Source: Acidobacteriaceae bacterium
GTDB lineage: Bacteria > Acidobacteriota > Terriglobia > Terriglobales > Acidobacteriaceae
DNA: 39,616 nucleotides
Direction: 5' to 3'
Assembly (NCBI GenBank): GCA_027449545.1
Contig: DAIDLI010000117.1
Location: forward strand, 1 to 39,616
Shown: positions 7,987 through 16,776 of the stretch, one piece after another
Layout: the number at the start of each line of letters is the position of its first letter
Numbering within the stretch: position 1 is the stretch's first letter
Program-made: the position numbers and the translations under genes
The notes under the pieces: generated by a model
Seen by the model: only the letters and a program-made list of their open reading frames with translations
What the model was told of the DNA's origin: nothing
The model's database searches: none

Positions 7987-9381
7987 CTAATCCGCGGCTT
8001 TGGCGCCGCTGCCGGCCTGAACACGCTCCTGCCAGCCGGGCAGGCGCTGGTCGCCGGTGATGAGGCGGGCACCGCGCGTGAAGGTGAAATAGGTCCAGAT
8101 CCAGTTGGACATGACGGCCGCGCGGTTGCGGAATCCGATGAGGAAGAAGATGTGTACCACCGCCCAGGTAAGCCAGGCGAAGAATCCGCTGAGATGCGCC
8201 TTGAACGGCCACTTGACGTTGGCGATCGCATCCATGCGTCCGATGGTGGCCATGTCGCCCTTGTCGAAGTAGCGGAAGGCCGGACGCGTGTGGCGGGCCA
8301 GGTCGGCGGAGACCAGCCTGGCAATATGATCGCCCATCTGCATGGCCGGCTGCGCGACCCCGGGGACCTGCTTGCCGTCCTGCTCGAAGTGGGCGAGGTC
8401 GCCGATCACGAACACCTCTTTGAGCCCGGGCGGATTGAGCTTGTCATCCACGATCACGCAGCCGCGATGGTTGAGCGGCACGCCCAGCATCTTGCCCAGC
8501 GGAGAGGCCTGCACGCCGGCAGCCCATAACGTGACGGCGGATTCCATCCGGTAGCTGCTTCCGGCAGCTTCGACTTGCACCCATCCCGGGCCGACGCCGG
8601 TGACGCGGGTATCCGTGTGGACCTCGACCCCCAGGTGCTCCAGGGAGGCAGCCGCCTTCGTGGAAAGATCGTCAGGGTATGCCGCCAGAACGCGCGGGCC
8701 GCCGTCGAGCAGAAGCACGCGGCTCTTGCGCGGATCGATGTGGCGGAAGTCGCGCTTCATATAGAGCTGCGCGATATCGCTGATCGCGCCGGCCAGTTCG
8801 ACGCCGGTGGGGCCGCCTCCAATCACGACGAAATTGAGCGGCGGATGCCAACCGTGCTCGACCTTCTGCCGCTCGGCCAGTTCGAAGGCGAGCAGCACGC
8901 GGCGGCGAATCTCGGTGGCGTCTTCAACGGTTTTGAGTCCCGGCGCGAGCGGGGCCCACTCGTCATGGCCGAAGTAGGAGTGGGTGGCGCCGGGCGCCAG
9001 AACCAGGTAATCGTACGGCACGACCGCGCCACTCCCGAGAACGATCTGGTGCTTGAGCGGATCGATCTTGACCACCTCGTCCATCAGCACTTCAGCGTTT
9101 TCCTGGTTGCGCAGGATGGTCCGGATGGGGCGGGCAATATCGGCGGGCGACAGCACCGCCAGTGCTACCTGGTAGAGCAGCGGCTGAAAAGTGTGATGGT
9201 TGCGCCGGTCGATGACGGTGACGTCGACGGGAAGGTTTTTGAGGGAACGCGCGGCATGAATGCCGCCGAAGCCGCCGCCCACGATCACTACGCGCGGGCG
9301 CTTCATCTTGCGGCCGCGCAGCTCGCGCTTGCCAACGTCGACTCCAGCGGCGGGATTGAAGGGTGCGGCCATCTCCGTCAT
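7987..9381 (-). CDS. ndh: Type II NADH dehydrogenase (NDH-2)
   Basis: A 464-residue FAD enzyme that oxidises NADH and reduces membrane quinone without proton pumping. The first Rossmann fold (VVIVGGGFGG, residues 31-40) binds FAD. The second (FVVIGGGPTGVELAG, about 184-198) binds NADH. NHHTFQPLLYQVA and the late VFVIGDLAHF acidic motif are typical of NDH-2. Near the C-terminus, WLTWAVVHIFFLIGFRNR and the following WIWTYFTF form the amphipathic membrane anchor of the family. I chose the ATG at 9381 (AAGGAG 11 bases upstream); the ATG opening MKRPRVV is an alternative start 25 codons later. It is divergent from the TerC-family gene. NDH-2 is a plausible feeder of quinol to the membrane cytochrome at 25275-26747. 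Confidence 0.93.
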   Translation of the reverse strand: MTEMAAPFNPAAGVDVGKRELRGRKMKRPRVVIVGGGFGGIHAARSLKNLPVDVTVIDRRNHHTFQPLLYQVALAVLSPADIARPIRTILRNQENAEVLMDEVVKIDPLKHQIVLGSGAVVPYDYLVLAPGATHSYFGHDEWAPLAPGLKTVEDATEIRRRVLLAFELAERQKVEHGWHPPLNFVVIGGGPTGVELAGAISDIAQLYMKRDFRHIDPRKSRVLLLDGGPRVLAAYPDDLSTKAAASLEHLGVEVHTDTRVTGVGPGWVQVEAAGSSYRMESAVTLWAAGVQASPLGKMLGVPLNHRGCVIVDDKLNPPGLKEVFVIGDLAHFEQDGKQVPGVAQPAMQMGDHIARLVSADLARHTRPAFRYFDKGDMATIGRMDAIANVKWPFKAHLSGFFAWLTWAVVHIFFLIGFRNRAAVMSNWIWTYFTFTRGARLITGDQRLPGWQERVQAGSGAKAAD

Positions 9382-9539
9382 GCTTTCGCATTCTCCTTCA
9401 CGTTTGAAGATGCTGCAAAAGGGCTTGGGGTGGCAGAAAACCGCGGCAGCGCAGCCCCAAGTCACCGTCCGGCCAGGGCCTATCCCGCGGGCATCTCGCT
9501 GTTTCAGCAGAATTTAACCAGTCCTGCTACCATCCACCT

Positions 9540-10388
9540 ATGATCGCGGGCGCAACCCTGACGTGGTGGGCAGGATTTCACGCTGCGGTACTCCTGCTGC
9601 TGGCCGCCGACGGCTTTTTTGTTGCCCGCGCCGGGAAGCGCTCCCTGTGGCTCTTCCCTGCCCTGATGCTGCTCTGCGCAGCCGCCTTCGCAGGATGGGT
9701 TGCGCTCGACCAGGGCGCGCGGCCGGCCATGGAGTTCGCCGCCGGTTACACCATCGAAGTTTCGCTCAGCATCGATAACCTGTTTGTGTTTCTGGTGCTG
9801 TTTCAGGGCTTTCACCTGGGTCCCGAGCGCCAGCACAAAGCGCTGCTGTGGGGCGTGACCGGAGCAGTCATCATGCGCGCGCTATTTATCGCCGCGGGCA
9901 TCGGCCTGATGCAGCGGTTTCACTGGATCACCTGGGTCTTCGGAGCGTTTCTGCTCTATGGCGCATTCCGCCTGGCGCGCGGCCGCTCGGCGGGCGAAGC
10001 GGTTCCCGGCTGGATCCGGAACCTGCACTCCACGCGCGGGTCGCTGCTGCCCATCATCCTGGCTGTTGAGTTGACGGACCTGCTGTTTGCCACCGACTCC
10101 ATTCCCGCCGTACTGGCGGTCACGCGCAATCCGTTCATTGCCTACACGTCGAATATCGCCGCGATCCTGGGGTTGCGCTCGCTCTACTTCGCGCTCGCCG
10201 ACATGCTCAACCGGTTCCGCTATCTGCATTATGGGCTGAGCGCGATCCTGGCCTTCGTAGGATTGAAGATGATTGCCGCTCAATGGTTCGAGATCCCGAT
10301 TACCCTCTCGCTGGGGCTGATCGGCGCCATTCTGGGGGTGACGGCATGGACCAGTGCCGCATTCGGCCGGACGACCAAGCCGGAATAG
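9540..10388 (+). CDS. TerC/Alx family integral membrane protein
   Basis: A 282-residue protein with about eight or nine membrane segments. Family marks include WWAGFHAAVLLLLAADGFF at the N-terminus, EVSLSIDNLFVFLVLF (acidic residues inside the membrane), and VELTDLLFATDSIPAVLAV, whose buried Asp residues are the signature of TerC/Alx proteins. Known members export manganese or protect from tellurite and pH stress, so metal export at the inner membrane is the likeliest role. Two features weaken start choice: no clear ribosome site precedes the ATG at 9540, and the next in-frame ATG is too late. It is divergent from ndh and converges with the TPR gene 33 bases away. The manganese catalase at 33599 gives a loose link to Mn handling, but it is far away. 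Confidence 0.9.
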   Translation: MIAGATLTWWAGFHAAVLLLLAADGFFVARAGKRSLWLFPALMLLCAAAFAGWVALDQGARPAMEFAAGYTIEVSLSIDNLFVFLVLFQGFHLGPERQHKALLWGVTGAVIMRALFIAAGIGLMQRFHWITWVFGAFLLYGAFRLARGRSAGEAVPGWIRNLHSTRGSLLPIILAVELTDLLFATDSIPAVLAVTRNPFIAYTSNIAAILGLRSLYFALADMLNRFRYLHYGLSAILAFVGLKMIAAQWFEIPITLSLGLIGAILGVTAWTSAAFGRTTKPE

Positions 10389-10421
10389 CAGATCAAGGGC
10401 CATTTTCCCGCAGCAACAACC

Positions 10422-11276
10422 CTACTTTTTCTGCTGCTGAGCGGCGAGAAGATCCTTGAAGGCCGGATAGTTGCGCAAGGCCTCGAAGTCGGCATCGGAG
10501 GCCAGCTTCTTGGGAGTGGTGAAGCCCTCGTTCATGGCCATCCGCAGATATTGAATCGCGCAGTCAGTCTGGCCGGAGCGGAGGCATCCCCGCGCCATGT
10601 AGTAGTTCATCGCGCCCCGCTGCTCAATGGAAGTAGGGTTCTGAACCTGCGGGCTGCTCTGATCGTGGAAGATGTCGGGATCGAGCGCCGCCGCCTGCTC
10701 GTAGGCCTTCCATCCTTTTTTGTACTTGCGCTGCACGAGGAGGTTGGTGCCCAGATTCTTGAAGATGCTCGCCGACTTCGGGTTGATCTTCAGGGCTTTG
10801 CGGTAGAGCTTCTCGGCCTTCCTGTAATTCTTCGAGGAATCGTAGACCGTAGCGAGATTATTGATGACCGTCGCATTGCGGTGGTCGAGCTTGAGGCTCT
10901 TCTCATAACAGCGCTTGGCATCGTTGAGGTTGAACATCATCTGGTGGGCGATGCCCATCTTGTTCCAGACGGCCGCGGAAGGGTGCTCGATCTTCTGGTA
11001 AGCCGCAATGGCTGCCTGATAGCGCCGTTGCGCCTGCAGGGAGTCGGCAATCTGTTCCTGCGTCGGAGGCGGCCGCTTCACAAGATCAGCGGTGCTTTGC
11101 GGCACCATAGTTTGCGCAGGAGCGGGCGAAGCTGGAGGACGCATGGGCAACACCGAGGGTTCCAGGGGAAGCGAGGAAGCTTCTGTCGCCGGGGCGGCCG
11201 GCGCCTGCGCCCAAACGGGAGCGGCCACCAGCGCCAGCAGCGCCGCGAGGCTGAGAACCGGGCAAACCCTGCGCAT
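10422..11276 (-). CDS. Secreted tetratricopeptide-repeat protein
   Basis: A 284-residue protein with a signal peptide (residues 1-23, ending VWAQA) and a Pro/Ala-rich linker to about residue 70. At least four TPR units follow at about residues 74-200, with the AYQKIEHPSAAVWNKMG, AKRCYEKSLKLDHRNATVINNLA and AEKLYRKALKINPKSASIFKNLG patterns. The C-terminal third (to residue 284) continues helical with two Cys near GCLRSGQTDCAI that could bridge. TPR proteins act as protein-binding scaffolds; the partner is unknown. The start at 11276 is firm, with AAGGAGG 4 bases before the ATG. A longer upstream frame was rejected as it lacks a signal sequence. It is divergent from egtB across 227 bases. Confidence 0.85.
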   Translation of the reverse strand: MRRVCPVLSLAALLALVAAPVWAQAPAAPATEASSLPLEPSVLPMRPPASPAPAQTMVPQSTADLVKRPPPTQEQIADSLQAQRRYQAAIAAYQKIEHPSAAVWNKMGIAHQMMFNLNDAKRCYEKSLKLDHRNATVINNLATVYDSSKNYRKAEKLYRKALKINPKSASIFKNLGTNLLVQRKYKKGWKAYEQAAALDPDIFHDQSSPQVQNPTSIEQRGAMNYYMARGCLRSGQTDCAIQYLRMAMNEGFTTPKKLASDADFEALRNYPAFKDLLAAQQQKK

Positions 11277-11503
11277 ACTGCCTCCTTGGGGAACGAAGGC
11301 CGATGAACCAGTTGCTGCAATTAGACCACCGGAAGCTCCCAAGCGGCGAGAAAAACTCGCGCGATTTGATTGCGACAACACGAGGGCGGCCCTTCCAACT
11401 TCGGTTTCGCGGTACACTAACGCTTCCGGGAGCAGGACGCCTGCTGATTTCCCGTTGCCTCGCCCCAATCCTCTTTTCCCCCACATCATCCGGAGGTTGA
11501 AGC

Positions 11504-12787
11504 ATGCAGAAGGCCCTCGCAGATAAGCCGGAACTTGCAATAGCGGAGAGATTTACCGCCGTGCGGCGACAAACGCTCGCACTCTGCGAACCGCTCACCC
11601 CCGAGGACATGATGGTGCAGTCCTGCCCTGAGGCCTCTCCGGCGAAATGGCACCTGGCTCACACCACCTGGTTCTTCGAGTCTTTTGTGCTACGTGAGTT
11701 TCTGCCTGGCTACAAGGCCGCGAATGAAGACTTTGCCTGGCTCTTCAACAGCTATTACGAGACCTTCTCGCAGTTTCCGGAGAAGCGGCTGCGCTCTTCG
11801 TTCTCGCGGCCGGGACTGGACGAGATCCTGCGTTACCGGGAGCACGTGGACGCGGCGATGGAACGGCTGCTGGAAACCGATCCATCCGCGGAGGCGCTGC
11901 GCCGCATCGAGCTTGGGGCCAACCACGAGGAGCAGCACCAGGAGTTGCTGCTCACCGACATTCTTCACGCCTTCTTCACCAACCCGCTGCGCCCGAGCTA
12001 CAGAGAGAAAGGGAACGAGGGAGCGAGGGAACTAGGGGACGCTGGTCCTGCGTTTTCCGCATTTGACGGGGGGCTGCACGAGATCGGCGCCAGGGGCGAA
12101 GGCTTTTGCTTTGACAACGAGTTAGGCCGCCACCGCGTGTGGCTGGAGCCGTATGCGCTGGCCAACCGCCTGGTCACCTGCGGCGAGTTCCTGGAGTTCA
12201 TGGCCGACGGCGGCTACAGCCGACCCGAACTGTGGCTTTCCGCCGGATGGGATGCGGTGAAGCGCAATGGCTTGCGTGCGCCGCTCTACTGGACGGAACA
12301 GGACGGCGAGTGGAGCGTGTACACGCTGCGCGGCTCCATGCCGCTGGGCGAAATCTCCCAGGCGCCCGTGAGCCAGGTGAGCTACTTCGAGGCCGACGCC
12401 TACGCCCGGTGGGCTGGTCATCGCCTGCCTACGGAATTCGAGTGGGAGGCCGCGGCAGAAGGGGCGCCCATCGAAGGCAACCTGCTGGATGCGGGAAGTC
12501 TGATGCCCTCCCCAGCCGATGCTCTCCTGCACGATCAAGGCTGCGCGCAGCTCTACGGTGACTGCTGGGAATGGACGGCGAGCGCCTATCTCGGCTATCC
12601 CGGGTTCCGACCGCTGGAAGGCACGCTGGGCGAGTACAACGGCAAGTTCATGAGCGGGCAGATGGTGCTGCGGGGCGGCTCCTGTGTCACGCCGCAGGCC
12701 CACATCCGCGCCAGCTATCGCAATTTCTTCTCACCGGAGACGCGTTGGCAGTTTTCGGGGATACGGCTGGCGAAAACCAGCTCCTAG
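11504..12787 (+). CDS. egtB: Ergothioneine biosynthesis sulfoxide synthase EgtB (type II-like)
   Basis: A 427-residue non-haem iron enzyme that joins N-alpha-trimethylhistidine with a thiol donor and O2 in ergothioneine synthesis. The N-terminal DinB-like half supplies the iron site: HLAHTTWFFE (His53) and NHEEQHQELLL (His141, His145). The C-terminal half is an FGE-sulfatase-like fold (HRLPTEFEWEAAAEG, GDCWEWTASAY, VLRGGSC, RNFFSPETRWQFSGIRLA). A paired Tyr motif, NSYYE (Tyr84, Tyr85), is the active-site feature I recall for the type II enzyme of the acidobacterium Chloracidobacterium. Such enzymes use cysteine directly, in keeping with the lack of egtA and egtC here. GGAGGT lies 6 bases before the ATG. 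egtD follows after 92 bases. Confidence 0.94.
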   Translation: MQKALADKPELAIAERFTAVRRQTLALCEPLTPEDMMVQSCPEASPAKWHLAHTTWFFESFVLREFLPGYKAANEDFAWLFNSYYETFSQFPEKRLRSSFSRPGLDEILRYREHVDAAMERLLETDPSAEALRRIELGANHEEQHQELLLTDILHAFFTNPLRPSYREKGNEGARELGDAGPAFSAFDGGLHEIGARGEGFCFDNELGRHRVWLEPYALANRLVTCGEFLEFMADGGYSRPELWLSAGWDAVKRNGLRAPLYWTEQDGEWSVYTLRGSMPLGEISQAPVSQVSYFEADAYARWAGHRLPTEFEWEAAAEGAPIEGNLLDAGSLMPSPADALLHDQGCAQLYGDCWEWTASAYLGYPGFRPLEGTLGEYNGKFMSGQMVLRGGSCVTPQAHIRASYRNFFSPETRWQFSGIRLAKTSS

Positions 12788-12843
12788 TTTCCAGCCGCTC
12801 ACCTTCGGCTCTTCGTGCATTTTGGAAGCTGGAGCCAGGAGCT
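12779..12843 (+). repeat. Imperfect long hairpin between egtB and egtD
   Basis: Arms 12779-12795 and 12828-12843 (AGCTCCTAGTTTCCAGC versus GCTGGAGCCAGGAGCT) pair with a few mismatches around a 32-base loop. The left arm covers the egtB stop codon. It may be a mobile palindromic repeat or a transcript-processing hairpin within the operon. Confidence 0.45.
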
Positions 12844-12879
12844 AAAAGCTAGACGCTGCGAGCTGCTTTTCTGCATCCA

Positions 12880-13872
12880 ATGGCAAACATGAGCGTAACG
12901 GCTTCTCCTCTTACTGAACTCGAGGCGCGCGAACGCGCTGCGGCGGCGGTCCGGAAGGGGCTCACCGCCTATCCCAAGCACCTTCCGCCCTGGCTGTTTT
13001 ATGACGAGGCGGGGTCGCGGCTCTTCGACGCGATCACCGAGTTGGACGAGTACTACCTGACGCGGACGGAGCGGGCAATTCTGGCGCGCAATGCCGAAGA
13101 GATGGTCGCCACGGCGGCCAAGGGGATGCGCGTGCGCATCCAGGAGTTGGGCGCCGGCTCGGCGGACAAGACCAGGCTGCTCTTGCAGGCCGCCGTGGAC
13201 CGGCAACGGTCGGTGATCTATGAGCCGATCGATGTTTCGGCCAGCGCGCTGGACGGAGCACGCGAACACATCGAGCGCGAGATTCCCGGCGTGCACGTGA
13301 TTCCCCGGGTGATGGATTACACGCAAGGCCCGGCGCTGGAGCTCGATGCCGATCATCGGACCCGGCGGCTGGTCGCCTTCATCGGATCGAGCATCGGCAA
13401 CTTCGAGCCGGAGCAGGCGGAGCGGCTGCTGAAGCGCATCCGGGCGGGAATCCAGCGCGACGATTCCCTGCTGCTGGGCATCGACCTGGTAAAGGACGAG
13501 AGCATTCTGATTCCGGCCTATGACGATGCCGAAGGCGTCACGGCAGCTTTCAATCTGAATGTTCTGACGCGGCTGAATCGCGATTTCGGCGCGAACTTCG
13601 ACCTCAACGCGTTCGAGCACCGAGCGGTTTGGAACGGCATGCGCTCGCGCGTCGAGATGCATCTGGAGAGCCTGCGCCCGCAACGCGTGCATCTGCCGGA
13701 GCTGGACATGGTGGTGGAGTTTTCGGAAGGAGAAACCGTTCACACCGAGAACAGCTACAAGTACGAGACCGCGCAGATGGAGGAGATGCTGGGCCGAGCC
13801 GGCTTCGCGCCGGCCGCGCTGTGGACGGATCCCAGGGAGTGGTTCGCGGTCTACCTGGGCCGGGCGGAGTAA
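12880..13872 (+). CDS. egtD: L-histidine N-alpha-methyltransferase EgtD
   Basis: A 330-residue cytoplasmic enzyme that methylates histidine three times with S-adenosylmethionine, the first step of ergothioneine synthesis. The AdoMet motif IQELGAGSADKTRLLL (about residues 87-102), YEPIDVSASAL, and VAFIGSSIGNFEPEQA are characteristic of EgtD. WLFYDEAGSRLFDAITELDEYYLTRTE near residue 34 is the family opening signature, and the histidine-binding Asn and Tyr region falls in the AFNLNVLTRLNRDF part. The length is typical. No strong ribosome site precedes the ATG at 12880, and an in-frame ATG three codons on is equally possible. It follows egtB in the same direction, so the two genes probably form a minimal ergothioneine operon. 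Confidence 0.95.
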   Translation: MANMSVTASPLTELEARERAAAAVRKGLTAYPKHLPPWLFYDEAGSRLFDAITELDEYYLTRTERAILARNAEEMVATAAKGMRVRIQELGAGSADKTRLLLQAAVDRQRSVIYEPIDVSASALDGAREHIEREIPGVHVIPRVMDYTQGPALELDADHRTRRLVAFIGSSIGNFEPEQAERLLKRIRAGIQRDDSLLLGIDLVKDESILIPAYDDAEGVTAAFNLNVLTRLNRDFGANFDLNAFEHRAVWNGMRSRVEMHLESLRPQRVHLPELDMVVEFSEGETVHTENSYKYETAQMEEMLGRAGFAPAALWTDPREWFAVYLGRAE

Positions 13873-13913
13873 AGCTCTCTCTCCGCGCAGCCGGTCCTGG
13901 GCTAACGTCCTTT

Positions 13914-13928
13914 GGCCCCGACGGGGCC
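13914..13928 (+). terminator. Short GC hairpin after egtD
   Basis: GGCCCC/GGGGCC stem with a 3-base loop followed by TTTG, 42 bases past the egtD stop. The stem is short and the T-run weak. Confidence 0.35.
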
Positions 13929-13999
13929 TTTGCGCTGCTGTATGCCGCATCGCGGGCGGTTGGTCGGCAATGCTGACCGTACACAACAAGCAGCCGCAG

Positions 14000-14023
14000 A
14001 TCCTTCGGCTTCGCCTCAAGGAT
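14000..14023. repeat. Short palindromic repeat between egtD and the phosphomutase gene
   Basis: Arms ATCCTT/AAGGAT flank a GC-rich middle (CGGCTTCGCCTC). The pattern resembles widespread intergenic palindromes known from many bacteria; this is the only copy seen in the window. Confidence 0.4.
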
Positions 14024-14063
14024 GACAGTGCCTAGAGGGGGACAGCGCGCCTGTTCTCCTTCC

Positions 14064-15503
14064 TTAGTGCCCGCTCAGGGCGAAGCCGCGGGCGCTCTCC
14101 AGCAGCCTGGCAACGGATTCTTTGGAGCAGGATTCGGTGTAGATGCGCATGAGCGGCTCGGTGCCGCTGGCGCGCAGCAGGAGCCAGGTTTCGGCGGCGT
14201 TGGGCTTGCTGCTCGCCTCGGGGTTGGCGAGGTAGAACTTGACGCCGTCGAGGGTCTCGACGCGCAGCACCGGCATGCCGGCGAAGACCGGGTCGCCGGG
14301 CTTGAGGCCCTTGGCGCGTGCAATGGCGCCATTCTTCACGTCGTCGGGGATGTGCAGATCGATGCGGCCGTACTGGTGCTCGCCGTACTCGGACTGGAGA
14401 TCGGCGACGAGCTGGCCGAGCGTCTTGCCTTCCTCGGCCATGACGTTGGCCAAGAGCAATGCATTCAAGAGGCCGTCGCGCTCGGGCAGGTGGCGCTGAA
14501 AGCCGATGCCGCCGGACTCTTCGCCACCCATCAGGATCTCGCGCTCGAGCATGTAGTCGCAGACAAACTTGAAGCCGATGCCGTGCTCGATGAGTTCGCG
14601 GCCGTGCTTGCGGGCGATGCGGTCGAGCATCCTGGTGGTATTGAAGGCGCGGGTGACGGCGCCGGGCCAGCCCTTGCGCCGGAGCACCCAGCTCAGCAGC
14701 ACGGAGTAGATCTTGTGCGGATCGACAAAGTTGCCGTGCTCGTCGGTGGCGCCGATGCGGTCGGCGTCGCCGTCGGTGCAGAGGCCGGCATGGCAGCCGT
14801 TGGCCACCACCGCCTCACCCAGGGCGCGGATGTGCGGCTCGATGGGCTCGGGATTGATGCCGGGGAAGAGCGGGTTGGGGTTGGAGCGAATGGCGAGGTG
14901 GTCGACGCCGATGCGGGTGAAGATGTCGGAGAGAATGGTGCCGCCAGCGCCATACATGGAGTCGGTGCAGAACTTCAAGCCGCATTTCGCGATCAGGTTG
15001 AGGTCGGCGAAGCTCTCGATGGCCTGGAGGTAGGGCGGCAGGAAGTTCACCTCTTCGATGGCGGCGGGGGTGGCGGCCCGCGGCACCGGCTTGCCCAGAT
15101 AGGACTCGATCTGGGCGATGATGGAGGGCTTGCCGGAACCACCGTAGGAGGCCTTGTACTTGACGCCGTTCCACTGCGCCGGATTATGCGAGGAGGTGAT
15201 CATGATGCCGCCGGCGGCTCCGCGGGCGCGGACGCCGTAGCTCAGCGCCGGGGTGGGGGTGATGCGGTCGGCCAGCATCACCGGGATGCCGGTGGCGGCG
15301 GCCACCTCTGCGCAGGCACGGGCGAAGGCCTTGGAGCCGAAGCGCGTGTCATACCCTATGCACAAACCCCTGGCAGGATCCTCGTGGTGATGCACGTAGG
15401 CCGCGATGGCCTCGGCGGCCAGGCGTACGTTTGCAAAGGTGAAATCGTCGGCGATTACTCCCCGCCAGCCATCCGTACCAAACTTTACTGGAGATTGAGA
15501 CAT
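14064..15503 (-). CDS. Phosphohexomutase (phosphoglucomutase/phosphomannomutase family)
   Basis: A 479-residue cytoplasmic enzyme that moves a phosphate between C1 and C6 of a hexose. All four family motifs are present: TSSHNP with the phosphoserine at Ser105, the metal loop DGDADRIG (Asp244, Asp246, Asp248), the sugar-binding loop GEESGGIG (327-334), and the phosphate-binding RASGTEP near residue 450. It begins VKFGTDGWRGVIADDFT, typical of this group. Sequence alone does not settle glucose versus mannose or glucosamine phosphate as substrate. I take the ATG at 15503; a TTG 11 codons upstream is possible but less natural. It converges with egtD and stands 318 bases from the next upstream gene. 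Confidence 0.92.
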   Translation of the reverse strand: MSQSPVKFGTDGWRGVIADDFTFANVRLAAEAIAAYVHHHEDPARGLCIGYDTRFGSKAFARACAEVAAATGIPVMLADRITPTPALSYGVRARGAAGGIMITSSHNPAQWNGVKYKASYGGSGKPSIIAQIESYLGKPVPRAATPAAIEEVNFLPPYLQAIESFADLNLIAKCGLKFCTDSMYGAGGTILSDIFTRIGVDHLAIRSNPNPLFPGINPEPIEPHIRALGEAVVANGCHAGLCTDGDADRIGATDEHGNFVDPHKIYSVLLSWVLRRKGWPGAVTRAFNTTRMLDRIARKHGRELIEHGIGFKFVCDYMLEREILMGGEESGGIGFQRHLPERDGLLNALLLANVMAEEGKTLGQLVADLQSEYGEHQYGRIDLHIPDDVKNGAIARAKGLKPGDPVFAGMPVLRVETLDGVKFYLANPEASSKPNAAETWLLLRASGTEPLMRIYTESCSKESVARLLESARGFALSGH

Positions 15504-15821
15504 ACGCGGATTTGGTTCGCTCCTCGCTGCAAACAAGTAATGCTATCAAGAATGGGCGGGAGCGCACCGTGCGCAAAATCTCGGGGCAAGCCGAACGCAG
15601 CGGTTGGACAGGGCGATCCCACAAACGGATAAGGAGAGGATTCAGAGTCCGATAGAAGCGTTCTTGAATTTTAGAGATCGTTCACGCCGTCGCTCCGGTG
15701 GAGGAATGCTCAGCTCCGCAGGCGCAGAGAAGCTCACATGTGCCAGCCTCTGGATGGATGCGGGAAGAGTTGCAACGAGTTGCCGGGAGCGGGCGGGCGC
15801 AGCGCGCTGCAAGCAAGCGTG
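15504..15821. other. Gene-free 318-base stretch upstream of the phosphohexomutase
   Basis: No gene, strong hairpin or clear promoter was recognised. It must hold the promoter of the phosphomutase gene, but no good -35/-10 pair could be read by eye. Confidence 0.5.
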
Positions 15822-16754
15822 TCAGTGAGTCTGCGGGGCGATGGGGATGGGTGCGCTGCCGGTGGGATCCCTGTGAAACAGCTTGCGCGAGATATCCGGC
15901 CAGAACTCATCGAAGACGCCGCCGGCAGTGCCCTCGGCGGTAACGATGAGTCCGTTGCCGATGGTTTGCCCCCAGCCGGCGTTCTGCTCGGGATAGTAGA
16001 GGTTGGAGATTGCTCCCGCCGCGAGATTGCCGCCGATGTTGGAATAGTTGGGCTGAAGGCGGCCACTGTCGCCGCGGCATACGACGGTGGTGGCGATGGC
16101 GTAGAGGAGGCGGTGGCGGAATGTGCCGCGCCCCATGCGAAAGTAGCGCGGATCCTGATGCAGCAGCGCGGGCAGGATGGCGCTGCCGATCATGTCTCCG
16201 TCGAGCTCATCCAGATAGGCGGCCCCGACGCGCTGGCCAAAGCCGGCCGGGCCCCACTGAAAGCCGGGCTCATCGTCAAAGGCTTCGTGTGCGCCGGCCA
16301 CCAAGGCGGCGGCGGCGAAGGTGAAGGGATCGATGGCGGAACGCAGGGCGAGTTGGAATTTCTGGCCGGCGCTGAGGCTAGCCGCGTTCCACAGGTAGGT
16401 GGTGCCAAAGTTCGGCACCACGCCGAGAATCCTCTGTTTTTCTTCTTTTTTGAGTTGCTGGCGGGCCTGCTGGTAATGCCGTTGCCGGTCAGGGCCGTTC
16501 GTGACTGCGGCGGCGGAATTGGCGCCTGTGTGCTGTCCGGCCTGGGCGGCTTCCTGTTGGGGTGTTGCGACGCTTCCCTGCTCTGCGCCGCCGCTCGAAG
16601 CAAGCTCCGGGCGTGGCGCTGGAGCGTCGGGCAGGACCGATGATGGCGGGTTCATGGCGCTGCGACCGCTCTGCGCAGCCGCGGGAACAAGCGCGCCTGC
16701 CAGGGCGATCGCCCCGGCCAGAGCCCAACCCGGTAGTGGCTTCCAGGCGCGCAT
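15822..16754 (-). CDS. Secreted LPDAP-motif protein of unknown function (copy 2)
   Basis: A 310-residue exported protein that I cannot assign to a named family. Residues about 7-28 form a signal peptide (WALAGAIALAGALVPAAAQS). The motif SSVLPDAPAPR follows, then a Gln/Ala-rich linker, and from about residue 105 a conserved core opening RILGVVPNFGTTYLWNAAS. The core contains GAAYLDELDGDMIGSAILPALLHQDPRYFRMGRG and ends with VFDEFWPDISRKLF. The upstream gene has the same block order (RILGVMPNY, DGDYWVIWIMPSIVHEDERYYAMGQG, FREVWPDVEAKV), so the two are tandem paralogs. The ATG at 16754 begins the signal peptide and overlaps a tight GGAGAG; only 22 bases separate it from the upstream stop. Moderate hydrophobicity and many aromatic residues suggest an envelope protein. 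Confidence 0.75.
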   Translation of the reverse strand: MRAWKPLPGWALAGAIALAGALVPAAAQSGRSAMNPPSSVLPDAPAPRPELASSGGAEQGSVATPQQEAAQAGQHTGANSAAAVTNGPDRQRHYQQARQQLKKEEKQRILGVVPNFGTTYLWNAASLSAGQKFQLALRSAIDPFTFAAAALVAGAHEAFDDEPGFQWGPAGFGQRVGAAYLDELDGDMIGSAILPALLHQDPRYFRMGRGTFRHRLLYAIATTVVCRGDSGRLQPNYSNIGGNLAAGAISNLYYPEQNAGWGQTIGNGLIVTAEGTAGGVFDEFWPDISRKLFHRDPTGSAPIPIAPQTH

Positions 16755-16776
16755 CTCTCCACTAAGATGGCTGTTT

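Noticed and set aside
15504..15536. Upstream extension of the phosphohexomutase by 11 codons from a TTG
   Set aside because: The ATG at 15503 begins the conserved family N-terminus; the extension is not family-like.
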